Source of the DNA: Myxococcales bacterium
GTDB taxonomy: Bacteria > Myxococcota_A > UBA9042
NCBI GenBank assembly: GCA_023954815.1
Contig: JAGSHB010000039.1
Span: forward strand, 1 to 38,364
Direction: 5' to 3'
DNA length: 38,364 nt
The translations under genes were made by a program, and so were the position numbers. Under the pieces are notes generated by a model that saw nothing but the letters and a program-made list of their open reading frames with translations, made no database searches and was not told the DNA's origin. Of the stretch, positions 26,268-35,651 are shown piece after piece. How positions within the stretch are numbered: the first letter of the stretch is position 1; the number at the start of each line of letters is the position of its first letter.

Positions 26268-28097
26268 TCACAGCACGCGGGCCGTCCTCACCGCATGGGC
26301 AGATGTCTTTGGGGTTAGCCCTTCGAGGCGCGCGCGATCGGCGGCGGCCCAGCGAGCCCGATCTGGCGAATCATTGTGGTACACGTCGGGATAGAATCGG
26401 ACGCGCCCATTGGCACCAACATCTGCCGTCCAGTACACCAAGTGCACGTCGACTTTCCGCCGCAGGGGCTTCCACTTGTTGATGTACCTTTTCATCATTT
26501 TGTCCCACTTTTTCTCCGTAATTGCGCGCTTGTGGGGCTGTTTCAACAGGTACTGAGCCAGCTTGTCGGCATCCTGAACCCGCACGCAACCATGACTTGT
26601 GGTGCGGCGTGGACGCTGAAAGGCCCACTGACTCGGCGTGTCGTGCAGATAGACCAAATGCTGATTGGGAAAGAGGAACTTCACCCGCCCGAGCAAGTTG
26701 CCGGCGCCTGCCTTCATCACCAATGTTGTGCCGGCCTTTGAGGTGCGCTGCTCGAACCCATGTTTTGCGAAGTAGTCGGGGTCGCGTTTGACCTTGTAGC
26801 GGTACTCGCGCCGAATCGATGTCGGCACGACCCACTCGGGATTGAGCACGAGGTAGCGCAGACGTGAGCTAATCAGCGGCGTTTTCAGACCGGGCACCCA
26901 ACGTCCACGACGGCGCTTGATGCCTTTACCCACCTGGGTTCTGTGCTGGCGCATCAACTTTCCATCCCGCCAAACATCGAGCCGAAAAGCGGGAATATTG
27001 GCGACCAATACATCGCCCGTCGCCCTCACCGCCGTATCCCGAACGCGCTGCAAGGCGAGGCGAATTGTGGTCACGCGTTCACTCATGGGCACGGCGAACG
27101 CGCGGAGCGTGGCCTTGTCGAGCAGACCGTGGTCTCGCAGCCCACGGTCCCGCTGCCACGCCCGCAATTGTGTGTGGGTGGGAAGGGGTAGCACCGTCTT
27201 GCGCACGCGGCGGCGACGCTTTCGCTTGGCAGGTTTCGGGGGCTCAGGCTGCGGTGCGAGTTGGGCGGCACAGTAGCCTTCGAAACACAGGCGCGTCCGG
27301 ACCATCTCTTTGTGCGCCGCCGTGATCCGACGAGCCCATTTGCGCCGCAGCTTGCGCTTTTTCCAAGCGTATCGATGGGCGACGGGCATCTCAGCGGGAA
27401 GCGCAGGCATCGAAAGGGTAGTGAGCTTGCGGTAGCGCCCCAGGGCGCTCACCAGGGCGATGTAGGGCTGCCAGCCGCCAGGCCCCAAAGCGGTCAGCCA
27501 TTGTTGCACCTGCGGCTCAATCTGATGGGGATGGGTCGCCAGCGCCGCGACTTGTGCGACGGCACGGGCCCTGCGATTGGCGTGATCCAGCGCACTGGCT
27601 GCCTTCATCTTGCGCGAGGGGCGCTTGAGGTGGGGGGGCAGCGATTGGGAACGGGCGCCAAGTGCGGCCCCGTCGACAAAGAGATGGTGCGCCCAGACCA
27701 CGACATCTAGCCAGCATCCGACCCGCTGCGGCTCGCTCAGCGGCTCCCGACACAAGCGCTGGACCAAGCCGCCTCGCTCATTGTCGTCGGCGATCATCCC
27801 ATGTTTCTGGGCCATCACCAGGAGGCGGGCGATGCCACCGGCCGGGCGCTGAATCTGACCACTGGTCTGGAGTATTAGCCGTTTTGGCGGGACATCATTG
27901 GGAAGTTGAATCTCAACTTCTCCCTTGGAAATCAAGGCTCTGACTAGTTCTGCCCGCTCTTTCAGTTCGCCTCGCAATCGGGTTGGCGCGATGTCTCCAC
28001 GACTGAGCGCATGACCCAACGGCATCGCCGCAGCAGCCACCAATGTGACAGCCACTAGTGCTGCAACATGGACACGTGGCTGGGACCCCGCTGTCAT
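26268..28097 (-). CDS. L,D-transpeptidase, YcbB/LdtD-like, with peptidoglycan-binding domain
   Basis: 609 residues. A signal peptide (AALVAVTLVAAAAMPLGHA) sends it to the periplasm. The middle holds a PG-binding-type helical unit (THTQLRAWQRDRGLRDHGLLDKATLRAF is its region). The YkuD catalytic domain follows, with LHDTPSQWAF and the active-site block TTSHGCVRV. The tail containing FYPDVYHND is typical of the YcbB class. It should form 3-3 crosslinks between peptidoglycan stems or attach proteins to them. A long Lys/Arg-rich linker precedes the PG-binding unit. GGAGG 4-5 bp upstream selects this ATG over one 50 codons earlier. It lies 229 bp downstream of the HEAT-like gene. Confidence 0.92.
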   Translation of the reverse strand: MTAGSQPRVHVAALVAVTLVAAAAMPLGHALSRGDIAPTRLRGELKERAELVRALISKGEVEIQLPNDVPPKRLILQTSGQIQRPAGGIARLLVMAQKHGMIADDNERGGLVQRLCREPLSEPQRVGCWLDVVVWAHHLFVDGAALGARSQSLPPHLKRPSRKMKAASALDHANRRARAVAQVAALATHPHQIEPQVQQWLTALGPGGWQPYIALVSALGRYRKLTTLSMPALPAEMPVAHRYAWKKRKLRRKWARRITAAHKEMVRTRLCFEGYCAAQLAPQPEPPKPAKRKRRRRVRKTVLPLPTHTQLRAWQRDRGLRDHGLLDKATLRAFAVPMSERVTTIRLALQRVRDTAVRATGDVLVANIPAFRLDVWRDGKLMRQHRTQVGKGIKRRRGRWVPGLKTPLISSRLRYLVLNPEWVVPTSIRREYRYKVKRDPDYFAKHGFEQRTSKAGTTLVMKAGAGNLLGRVKFLFPNQHLVYLHDTPSQWAFQRPRRTTSHGCVRVQDADKLAQYLLKQPHKRAITEKKWDKMMKRYINKWKPLRRKVDVHLVYWTADVGANGRVRFYPDVYHNDSPDRARWAAADRARLEGLTPKTSAHAVRTARVL

Positions 28098-28326
28098 TTT
28101 GCCTCCGGAGCGGTCGTGGAAAACACGGGTCCAATGGCCTGCACCGGACCTCAACCGCGCTGGACAACAAGGTGCGCCGATTCGGCCGTCAATGCCAAAA
28201 AATACTGTGATGCCAACGCGCAAGCACGGGTTATCGGGCGCACGCAACGGATACAGGGGATGAATGGGCGCGTGGGCTCCGGGAGGTTAACGCTGGGAGG
28301 TCAGCTTTCGCGTCTCACACATCGCG

Positions 28327-29547
28327 TCAGCCCAGCCAAGCGGCCTCTTCCGCGACCAACGCGGCGCGATCGGTATCGCTGAGCAGCTCACACCATGGAA
28401 CGCTGTCCACAGTCGCCGGCTCTAGCCCATCGCCATCGAAGAACGACCCCACCAACCGGCCATCTGCAACCAAGGTCAACTCTTCGGCGGCTCGCTGCTG
28501 TAGCGCGTCTGCAAACGTGGGGTCATCCGCAGCAACCACTGCGGCGCGCCGAGCGATTCGCGGACTGTGACTCAAGATGCGCTGCCGGAGATCGGGCAGC
28601 GGTGGAACCTGGGGAAGCGCTGTATCGAGCGGCGCTGGGCACGTACCACCGAGGCTCAGGATGCGAGCCTCCACCTGCGCTAGGTACCAGGGCGCGTCCG
28701 TATCCTCACCGCCTGCCGCATGAGCAGCCTGCAAAATCGGCAACGCTGCCTCGCCAACCAGGCGCGAAATCAGGTCCAGGGACATCCAACGAACCCACCC
28801 ATCACCTGTGGCCTGAGTCTCATCGACGTTCGCTGCCGCGAGCAGCGCGGCGACCACGCGCTCCAGACCGGCTTCATCGCCCGCAGCGTGCACGCGGCTC
28901 GCCACGTGACTGAGCGCCTGGAGTGCTTCCATCGAGGCGGCATGGGCTCGAATCACCCCATCGAGCCAGCCAGCGATTCGATCATCGGAGAACCGGCCAA
29001 GACCGGACAGCGCAGCCAACCGGTCTTCCGCGTCTTCAGGACCGTCACGAAATGCGGTTAATACGACCGTCGGAAAGCAGCCTGCGGGACCGCGCTCGGC
29101 GACCAACACAGCGGCATCGATGTCGGGCACAGCGCTGTGGCGCTGGCGACGTGCCACCGCACAAATACGGCGCCAGCCGGCTGGATCGAGCGCATCATCG
29201 GCGGCTTCCCTGAGCACCCGCAATGCCGCGTTGGCCGAGTTCTCGTGAATCCGCGTCGTGGGCTGCTCTCCATTGGCCCCGCCATCGATGCAATCCAAGA
29301 GTGCACCGACCAATTCGCTACCCAAAACCAAGCCATCGAGCGCGTCGCGCAAAGCGTGCACACGCACCCCCGCATCCGCATCACGCCAAGCGGCGGCAAA
29401 GAGCTTGTCGGCAGCGGCACGCGTCGGGCCAATCTTCATGAACAGGCCACGCAACGTGCCCGTGTCCTTGGTATCGAGCGCCCCCAAATGGCTCGCGCGC
29501 CGGAGCAGTTGCCCGAGTTGATCGAGGTCTGACGGGGAATCATTCAT
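28327..29547 (-). CDS. HEAT-like helical repeat protein of unknown function
   Basis: 406 residues with no signal peptide or membrane segment. The chain is Ala/Leu/Asp-rich and looks like stacked helix pairs (for example LFAAAWRDADAGVRVHALRDALDGLV and RLAALSGLGRFSDDRIAGWL regions), as in HEAT/ARM scaffolds; no catalytic motif stands out. Its ATG overlaps the TGA of the gene before it (ATGA at 29547-29544), so the two are translationally coupled and probably work together. AAGGAG precedes the start. The assignment rests on overall character, not on a specific profile. Confidence 0.72.
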   Translation of the reverse strand: MNDSPSDLDQLGQLLRRASHLGALDTKDTGTLRGLFMKIGPTRAAADKLFAAAWRDADAGVRVHALRDALDGLVLGSELVGALLDCIDGGANGEQPTTRIHENSANAALRVLREAADDALDPAGWRRICAVARRQRHSAVPDIDAAVLVAERGPAGCFPTVVLTAFRDGPEDAEDRLAALSGLGRFSDDRIAGWLDGVIRAHAASMEALQALSHVASRVHAAGDEAGLERVVAALLAAANVDETQATGDGWVRWMSLDLISRLVGEAALPILQAAHAAGGEDTDAPWYLAQVEARILSLGGTCPAPLDTALPQVPPLPDLRQRILSHSPRIARRAAVVAADDPTFADALQQRAAEELTLVADGRLVGSFFDGDGLEPATVDSVPWCELLSDTDRAALVAEEAAWLG

Positions 29548-31181
29548 GGGCGTCTCCTTCTTCTCCAGAGGCCGTATAGCAACAGGAGTACCAGTGCGAG
29601 TGCAGCGCCTTCGCCGGCGGCCCAGCGTGGGTCGCGCACCCACCTCGGATCACGCGCGCGCAGATCCCAGGCTTTTCGCGCAGGCGCTTGCTGCAGCAAC
29701 GCAATCGTCCGCACCCTGCGCAGGCGATCCAGCGCCGCATGGGGATTACCATTGAGCCACGCATCGAAGGCCAGCGTCGTCGCAGCGGCACCGCGCCGCA
29801 ACGCCCGCCCTTGAATCTCCTCGATGTCCGCCCACGCGGTCGCACTCCCGGCTTGCCAAGGCTGCTGCTTGAGGGCCCCGTGTTCAGCGAGCAACGTCTC
29901 GCCAGTCGTCCAAGTGGGAGCGCTCACCGCCATCAACGCGTCGTACAAGCGTGCACCATCCTCAGCGCCAGCGGCAGCCAAACTGTCGACTAACACGCTA
30001 ATCGCACCCCGCCCCTTGGCCGATGGCTCCGTCTTTGTTGGACGCTGAAGCCACGGCTCAAGCCCTGGTCGCACGGCGTCGTCAAACGCCTGATCGCCAG
30101 CCTGCAGATTCGCCATCGCGCTAGCGATTGCCGGAGAAGTTGGCAGGTCGTCCAGCGCTGAACTGACCTGCTTGGAGAGCCACCTGTCGCCAATAATTCG
30201 CAGGTTGCGGCGTACCCGAAGGCCACCGATAACCGGATTGGGTAGCGGCCGCCATAGACCGCCGCCACTCTTGAGAGCTGCGACCCAATGCCGCCGGGCT
30301 ATGTTGGCCAAGAGCTCAGGGCTACCCAGCTGCACGTTATGAAGCGGACTCGCCGCCTCCTGGACGTAGTGGAGCGCAGCGCCCAGCCAGACCAGACTCA
30401 TATACTCGGCCGTCTGCTTGAATTGAGAGTCGCCCCAGTACATGGCGAGCACACTCATATCCATGTGCAGCTGCGCCATCTCGGCCGCGCCACCACGCAC
30501 AGCAAGACCTGGCATGAAGGGCACGACCCGATGGCCCGAGGAAGGTGCTGCATGCGTGGACGTCAGCCCGGTTGGCAGCGCCGTGTGCGCCCACGCCCCG
30601 CTGCCATCCCCCGAGGCCGGCCCAAAGTTCAACGCCCTTGGATCCAAAGGGACTTCAGCGCCAAAACGGCCTATTTCCGGCTTGAATGACGCGTCTACAG
30701 CTACGCGATTGTGGTCCCGACGATCCATAATCGGTCGCGCACAGGCATCTGCGGCCACACTGAATCGGTCGGGCTCGGCTTCCTTGGTGACGCTCGAGAT
30801 CCCCCAGACCTCGATGTTGGGATCGAGCGACAGCGACAGCAGCCGCCGAATGCCGATGGCATCGAAATCCTGCCGCTCCGGATACATCGCGCGAAAGCGC
30901 GCCTTGCCGGCCTCGTCGCCACCGCGCTTGGCCAGGGACCAACCCAGCCAGCTGTAGAAATCCATGAGCGCGGCGAGGTCCGGCGGCAAGACGGTGCCGT
31001 GTTTGATCTGACCGCGCAGCGTGCGCACCGTCATAATGCGGTGAACATCCGGCGAAAACGCCTGCGCGACTTGGGGCAGGACACCAGTGCAAGCCAAAAC
31101 GAGCGCAACGGTTAGCAGTCGCCTTCTGGAGCTGCCGCAGCGCAGGGTTTGACACCGAATTTTGAGGGGCCTGTCGCTCAT
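29544..31181 (-). CDS. Membrane-anchored protein with zinc-PLC / S1-P1 nuclease-like metal motif
   Basis: 545 residues. Signal peptide, with likely cleavage after QVAQA (residue 41); the mature chain begins FSPDVHRIM, with a His close to the new N-terminus as in this fold. Residues 267-282 read LGAALHYVQEAASPLH: His271-x3-Glu275-x5-His281 has the exact spacing of the H-x3-D-x5-H zinc motif of zinc-dependent phospholipase C and S1/P1 nuclease, with Glu for Asp. The C-terminus has one membrane helix (ALALVLLLLYGLW) and a basic tail, so the catalytic part faces the periplasm. The start is the ATG nearest the signal peptide; its ribosome site is weak. It overlaps the HEAT-like gene by ATGA. Substrate unknown. 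Confidence 0.75.
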   Translation of the reverse strand: MSDRPLKIRCQTLRCGSSRRRLLTVALVLACTGVLPQVAQAFSPDVHRIMTVRTLRGQIKHGTVLPPDLAALMDFYSWLGWSLAKRGGDEAGKARFRAMYPERQDFDAIGIRRLLSLSLDPNIEVWGISSVTKEAEPDRFSVAADACARPIMDRRDHNRVAVDASFKPEIGRFGAEVPLDPRALNFGPASGDGSGAWAHTALPTGLTSTHAAPSSGHRVVPFMPGLAVRGGAAEMAQLHMDMSVLAMYWGDSQFKQTAEYMSLVWLGAALHYVQEAASPLHNVQLGSPELLANIARRHWVAALKSGGGLWRPLPNPVIGGLRVRRNLRIIGDRWLSKQVSSALDDLPTSPAIASAMANLQAGDQAFDDAVRPGLEPWLQRPTKTEPSAKGRGAISVLVDSLAAAGAEDGARLYDALMAVSAPTWTTGETLLAEHGALKQQPWQAGSATAWADIEEIQGRALRRGAAATTLAFDAWLNGNPHAALDRLRRVRTIALLQQAPARKAWDLRARDPRWVRDPRWAAGEGAALALVLLLLYGLWRRRRRP

Positions 31182-31248
31182 GGCGGCCCATCGTAGAGCC
31201 ACCTGACCAAAAAACGCGAATCCCTCGTTGAGCGGGAGTTGGACTCTC

Positions 31249-31277
31249 TTGCCGACGCAGTGCGCTTCCCTTATCGT
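31249..31277 (+). promoter_or_regulatory. Possible sigma-70-like promoter of the sugar ABC operon
   Basis: TTGCCG (31249-31254) and TATCGT (31272-31277) are 17 bp apart, 34 bp upstream of the ATPase start codon, in the 129-bp divergent gap. Each box matches four of six consensus bases, so this is only a candidate. Confidence 0.3.
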
Positions 31278-31310
31278 CGCGCCGCCTTCCACCCTAGTCC
31301 GAGTACCGAA

Positions 31311-32444
31311 ATGGCCAGCGTCACCCTTGCCGGAATCAACAAGCGGTTTGACGATGTGCATGTCGTGCATGACCTCGACCTCGCGGTCGACGACGGCGAA
31401 CTCGTGGTCCTGGTCGGCCCCTCCGGCTGTGGTAAATCGACCACGTTGCGGATGGTTGCGGGGCTAGAGGGCATCACCTCGGGCGAGTTGCGTATCGGTG
31501 ACCGCGTGGTCAACGACCTGAGTCCGCGGGATCGGGACATCGCCATGGTGTTTCAGAGCTACGCGCTCTACCCCCACATGACGGTCTACGAAAACATGGC
31601 TTTCGGCCTGCGAATTCGGAAGATGGCGGCCAGCGAGATCGATAGCCGTGTGCAAGAGGCCGCCAAGCTGCTCGGGTTGTCGGATCTACTGCAGCGGCGA
31701 CCGAAAGCGCTCTCGGGTGGGCAGCGTCAGCGTGTCGCCATGGGGCGCGCCGTGGTTCGTGAGCCGGCCGTCTTCCTGTTCGACGAGCCGCTGAGCAACC
31801 TCGACGCCAAGCTGCGTGTGGCCATGCGTCTCGAGGTGGCCCGCCTGCACAAGCGGCTCGGTGCGACCATCATGTACGTGACGCACGATCAGGTTGAGGC
31901 CATGACGCTCGCCGATCGCATCGCGGTGATGAGCCTCGGTGTGCTGCAGCAATGCGCCTCACCTGACGAAGTCTATCGGCGGCCGACCAACACCTTTGTG
32001 GCGACCTTCATCGGTTCGCCCGCGATGAACCTCTTTCCGGTGACGTCCACCACTGCCGCAGACGGCCAGGTGACGATGGTCGGGCGCGGCATACAGATGA
32101 CGTGGACCAGCGGTGCCGAGCAAGCGATGCCCGGCGAGTTGACGGTGGGTGTTCGCCCGCAAGATCTACAGGTGGTGGCTGAATCCGACGCCGATCTGCA
32201 CCTGCGTGTCGACGTCTTGGAGCCCCTCGGCGCGGAGACGTTTGTCTATGGCGCGCTCGAAGGTGGAGCCGATGGCGCCACAGGCCAGCGGGACGCAGCG
32301 ACGCAAGAGCGGTGTGCGTCCCCGTTCATCGTTCGTTTGCCGCCTGACCAATCTGTCCGTTCAGGCGACCTGCTTCACTTGAAGCTCGCGCTCCCTCATT
32401 TCTTCGATACGCAGGGCGAGCGCCTGAGCCAGTTCGACGACTAA
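31311..32444 (+). CDS. Sugar ABC importer ATPase (MalK/UgpC/MsmX type)
   Basis: 377 residues, the cytoplasmic ATPase of a CUT1 carbohydrate importer. Walker A GPSGCGKST (36-44), Q-loop at Gln82, signature LSGGQ (134-138), Walker B VFLFDEP (154-160) and the switch His192 are all present. The C-terminal 140 residues form the OB-like regulatory domain of MalK-type proteins. The start is the ATG where homology begins, 24 codons inside a longer frame; its ribosome site is weak. It heads a four-gene operon with a binding lipoprotein and two permeases. Sugar specificity cannot be set from the ATPase. Confidence 0.95.
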   Translation: MASVTLAGINKRFDDVHVVHDLDLAVDDGELVVLVGPSGCGKSTTLRMVAGLEGITSGELRIGDRVVNDLSPRDRDIAMVFQSYALYPHMTVYENMAFGLRIRKMAASEIDSRVQEAAKLLGLSDLLQRRPKALSGGQRQRVAMGRAVVREPAVFLFDEPLSNLDAKLRVAMRLEVARLHKRLGATIMYVTHDQVEAMTLADRIAVMSLGVLQQCASPDEVYRRPTNTFVATFIGSPAMNLFPVTSTTAADGQVTMVGRGIQMTWTSGAEQAMPGELTVGVRPQDLQVVAESDADLHLRVDVLEPLGAETFVYGALEGGADGATGQRDAATQERCASPFIVRLPPDQSVRSGDLLHLKLALPHFFDTQGERLSQFDD

Positions 32445-32480
32445 TCCTGGCCCATCACGACTGGGCACTGCGAGGTCTCA

Positions 32481-33821
32481 ATGAAGCAGTCGCATATCGC
32501 ATTTATCCTTATGGCGTGCTGCCTCGTGCTCTTACCGGCATGCGGTAAGAAGCCAGCTGCACCGGTCGACAAAGCGACGAACTCAGCTGCCAGGACCGCA
32601 GCTGCCGGCGGCGCGGACAAGGGCGCCAAAGCCGCGACCAAGAACGGCAAAAAGAAGGCTGCCAAACCCAAGAAAGCAGGGCCGCCACAGAAGGTGGTTT
32701 TGTGGCATGCGTACCGAGATACCGAGCGAAAAGCGCTCGATCAGCTCATTGCATCGTGGAACAAGAAGCATCCAGAGACCCAAGTCACCGCGCTGGCGAT
32801 TCCGTTCGACGCCCTGATCGACAAGGCCCAAATCGCGATTCCGCGGGGCAACGGTCCGGACCTCATCATCTTCGCCCACGACAAGGTCGGTGTGTGGGCG
32901 CGCGACAAGCTCATCGCACCGCTCGGTGATTTTGCCACCAGCGAGCGGCTCAAGCGCTTCCTGCCGCAGACTGTGAAACCGCTGGTCTTTGAACGCGCGG
33001 TCTACGGTCTGCCGCTGGCGTTCAAGAGCCTGGTGCTGTTTTACAACCGGAAGTTGGTGCCGAAGCCGCCGAAGACCGTCGCGGAGATGACGGAGATCGC
33101 CAAGAAGCTGACCAACAAGGAAAAAGGCGCGTTCGGCTTGGCCTATGATGCCGCCGACTTGTACTACCACGCTGGCTGGTTACACGCGTTTGGCGGTCAG
33201 GTTTTCGACCCGAAAGCTCGCACGTTGGCGATCGACAGCCCGGCAGCGATTCAAGCCGTCGAGGCCGTGCGTGAGCTGCACAAGAAGCACAAGGTGCTGC
33301 CCAAGGGCATGACTGGCTTTGTCATCACGGCGATGTTCAACGAAGGCAAGGTCGGCATGGTCTTCAACGGGCCGTGGTTTCTCAGCGAGATTGAAAAAGG
33401 CGTGCCCTTTGCGGTGGCGCCGATGCCGGAGGTCGCTCCTGGAAAGCCGATGCGGCCCTACCTCGGCAGCGAGGGGCTGATGCTGAGCGCCAAGACCAAG
33501 GTGCGGGCTGCAGCGCTGACCGTCGTCGACTATCTCACGAGCGACGAGGCCGCCCTGACACGGATGGCGGTGGGCAAGCAGCTCGTCGCGAACAAGAAGA
33601 TCTACGAGGATCCGAAGTTCGGAAACGATCCAGTGGTCAAGGTCTTCCGGGCCCAAGCCGATATCGCTGTGCCGATGCCCAACGCCGTCGAAGCCAACGT
33701 CGCGTGGGCGCCTTACAGCAACGCGCTGCGCAAGGTGATCTTTGGCGATACGGCCGCCGCGGTTGCGCTTAAGTCGGCTGCCGTTCAAGCCAACTCCGCC
33801 CTTGAGAAACTGCGCAAATAG
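32481..33821 (+). CDS. Sugar-binding lipoprotein of the ABC importer (MalE-like)
   Basis: 446 residues. The signal peptide ends in the lipobox LLPAC (Cys21). An unusually long Lys/Ala-rich linker (about 22-70) precedes the binding domain, which opens VVLWHAYRDTERKALDQLI and contains GPDLIIFAHDKVGVWARDKLIAPL, the typical start of maltose/maltodextrin binding proteins. Later blocks include GKVGMVFNGPWFLSEI and APMPEVAPGKPMRPYLG, which match MalE-like proteins closely. Being a lipoprotein in a Gram-negative, it is tethered to a membrane. GAGG lies 5 bp before the ATG. Maltose, maltodextrin or trehalose is likely. Confidence 0.94.
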   Translation: MKQSHIAFILMACCLVLLPACGKKPAAPVDKATNSAARTAAAGGADKGAKAATKNGKKKAAKPKKAGPPQKVVLWHAYRDTERKALDQLIASWNKKHPETQVTALAIPFDALIDKAQIAIPRGNGPDLIIFAHDKVGVWARDKLIAPLGDFATSERLKRFLPQTVKPLVFERAVYGLPLAFKSLVLFYNRKLVPKPPKTVAEMTEIAKKLTNKEKGAFGLAYDAADLYYHAGWLHAFGGQVFDPKARTLAIDSPAAIQAVEAVRELHKKHKVLPKGMTGFVITAMFNEGKVGMVFNGPWFLSEIEKGVPFAVAPMPEVAPGKPMRPYLGSEGLMLSAKTKVRAAALTVVDYLTSDEAALTRMAVGKQLVANKKIYEDPKFGNDPVVKVFRAQADIAVPMPNAVEANVAWAPYSNALRKVIFGDTAAAVALKSAAVQANSALEKLRK

Positions 33822-33863
33822 CCAGGTTCATGCGGTCTCTTTCCACGAGGATCGACCACGTTC

Positions 33864-35651
33864 ATGTCATCGGACTCCCCCACACCCGCTAGCGCTCCTC
33901 AAGCGATGCGCGGACGCTTTGCCGTCGAAGCTGTGGTCGCGGCGTTAGCTGCGGTGTGTGTGGTGTGGCTGGGTAATTGGGGATACGCGTCCCTGCAATC
34001 GACGCGAGAGGTCGGCCATCGCGCCCAGAGAGCCGTGGCCATTGCCGATGCCGTTGCGTCGAGCGCTGGCCGCGACTTGGTCAAGCCAGGCGCGCTAGAC
34101 ACGGAAGCCAAACGGTTACTTGCGCTGCACAAGCCGCTTATCGCCGGTATTTTCGTCACCGAACAGGGCGGCGTGGACGAGTTTGGCATCGCCCGTGGCG
34201 CGCGCATCAAATGGGGAGAGCACGGCCTCAGCGCAGCGACGAAACAGGCGATTGTCAATCAAGAAAAAGGCCTGATCGCGGCGGCTGAGCAGGCGATGCG
34301 CGCCAAGAAACGGCTGTCGTGGAGCCGCCTCATCACCGGGATCGACCAAGGCCAGGCGCTCATCGCCGTGCCCTACCGCAAGTCTGCGGCGTCGGCGGTG
34401 TCGGGTGTCGCAGGGGTCATCGTCCGGGCGACGCCAGCGCCCGCTCGGAGTCCGGATTGGGTCTGGCTCGCGCCCTTGTTGGCAGCGCTGCTCACATTTG
34501 TGGCGTTGATGGCAGGACTGCACGTGATGGCGGCCGGAACCATCGGCCAACTCGGCGCCGCTGCGATGGTGATTTTCGCTGCACCGGCCCTGATTTCCGC
34601 GGCAGAAGGCGGCGTTCAGATTCTCGCGGCAGACCATCTGATGCCCCACGATGCTCCGCCGGTGAATGCCGCGCTGGCAGCTGCCGAGGGCTGGTTGGCC
34701 GGTTCGCTGTGCGTTCTCGCTGCCGTGCTCGGCGGCATTTTGGGATTCTGTGCTGGATTGCTGCGGGCGATTCGGCGTGACCCAACCCCCTACGCCTATG
34801 TCGGCCCTGCCATGGCTGCCACCGGCGTCCTCATCTTCGTGCCCTTTTTCGTCGGCGTCGGGCTGAGCTTCACCGCGGTCGACGGCACGTTCATCGGCAT
34901 CGACAACTACGTCGAGGTCATTCGCTCCCTCGCCGACCCAAACAGCGCGACCCAATTCGGCAGGACGCTGGTCCATACGATCATCTGGACGGTGCTCAAC
35001 GTCACCGCACACGTGACCATCGGCCTGGGTCTGGCGCTGATCCTCAATCGGCCCAATCTACGGGGCCGCAAGCTGTACCGACTGTTGCTTATCGTGCCTT
35101 GGGCGGTGCCCAACTACATCACCGCGCTCATTTGGAAGTGGATGTTCAACACCCAGTATGGCCCGGTCAACGTGATGCTGGGCATGTTGGGCGTCGACAC
35201 GGTGGACTGGCTCGGCGAGTCGATGCTGACCAACTTCCTGGCCAACCTGGTGACCAACATCTGGCTCGGCTTTCCCTTCATGATGGTCATCAGCTTGGGC
35301 GCGCTGCAGTCGATTCCGGCCGATCTGTACGAGGCGGCGTCCATCGATGGCGCGTCCGGCTGGCAGAAGTTCAAACACATCACCGTGCCCTTGCTCAAAC
35401 CAGCGCTGTTCCCGGCCATCATCCTCGGCACGATTTGGACGTTCAACGCCTTCAACGTCATCTACTTGGTCAGCGGTGGCGGCCCCGATCACCAGACGGA
35501 GATCTTGATCACCGAGGCGTACTATCTCTTCACCGTGTTGCGGCGGATGGGGCTGGCTGCGGCCTACTCCGTGCTGATCTTCGTGCTGCTGATGGCCTAC
35601 ACGCTGATCACCAATAAGCTGACGAGCGCGACCGAGGCGGTGGACGAATGA
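33864..35651 (+). CDS. Sugar ABC permease 1 (MalF-like) with extra N-terminal sensor-like region
   Basis: 595 residues, about twice the usual 290-310. The last 285 or so form a standard MalF-type permease with the EAA loop YEAASIDGASGWQKFKHITVPLLKP region at 489-513. In front are a first helix (about 20-40) and a 150-residue periplasmic stretch (about 45-190) that ends ALIAVPYRKSA...GVAGVIVRA, resembling single-Cache or chemoreceptor ligand domains. Further helices lie at about 199-225, 230-245 and 277-300. E. coli MalF also has an extra periplasmic loop, but that loop lies between later helices. The next permease gene overlaps by ATGA. Confidence 0.9.
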   Translation: MSSDSPTPASAPQAMRGRFAVEAVVAALAAVCVVWLGNWGYASLQSTREVGHRAQRAVAIADAVASSAGRDLVKPGALDTEAKRLLALHKPLIAGIFVTEQGGVDEFGIARGARIKWGEHGLSAATKQAIVNQEKGLIAAAEQAMRAKKRLSWSRLITGIDQGQALIAVPYRKSAASAVSGVAGVIVRATPAPARSPDWVWLAPLLAALLTFVALMAGLHVMAAGTIGQLGAAAMVIFAAPALISAAEGGVQILAADHLMPHDAPPVNAALAAAEGWLAGSLCVLAAVLGGILGFCAGLLRAIRRDPTPYAYVGPAMAATGVLIFVPFFVGVGLSFTAVDGTFIGIDNYVEVIRSLADPNSATQFGRTLVHTIIWTVLNVTAHVTIGLGLALILNRPNLRGRKLYRLLLIVPWAVPNYITALIWKWMFNTQYGPVNVMLGMLGVDTVDWLGESMLTNFLANLVTNIWLGFPFMMVISLGALQSIPADLYEAASIDGASGWQKFKHITVPLLKPALFPAIILGTIWTFNAFNVIYLVSGGGPDHQTEILITEAYYLFTVLRRMGLAAAYSVLIFVLLMAYTLITNKLTSATEAVDE

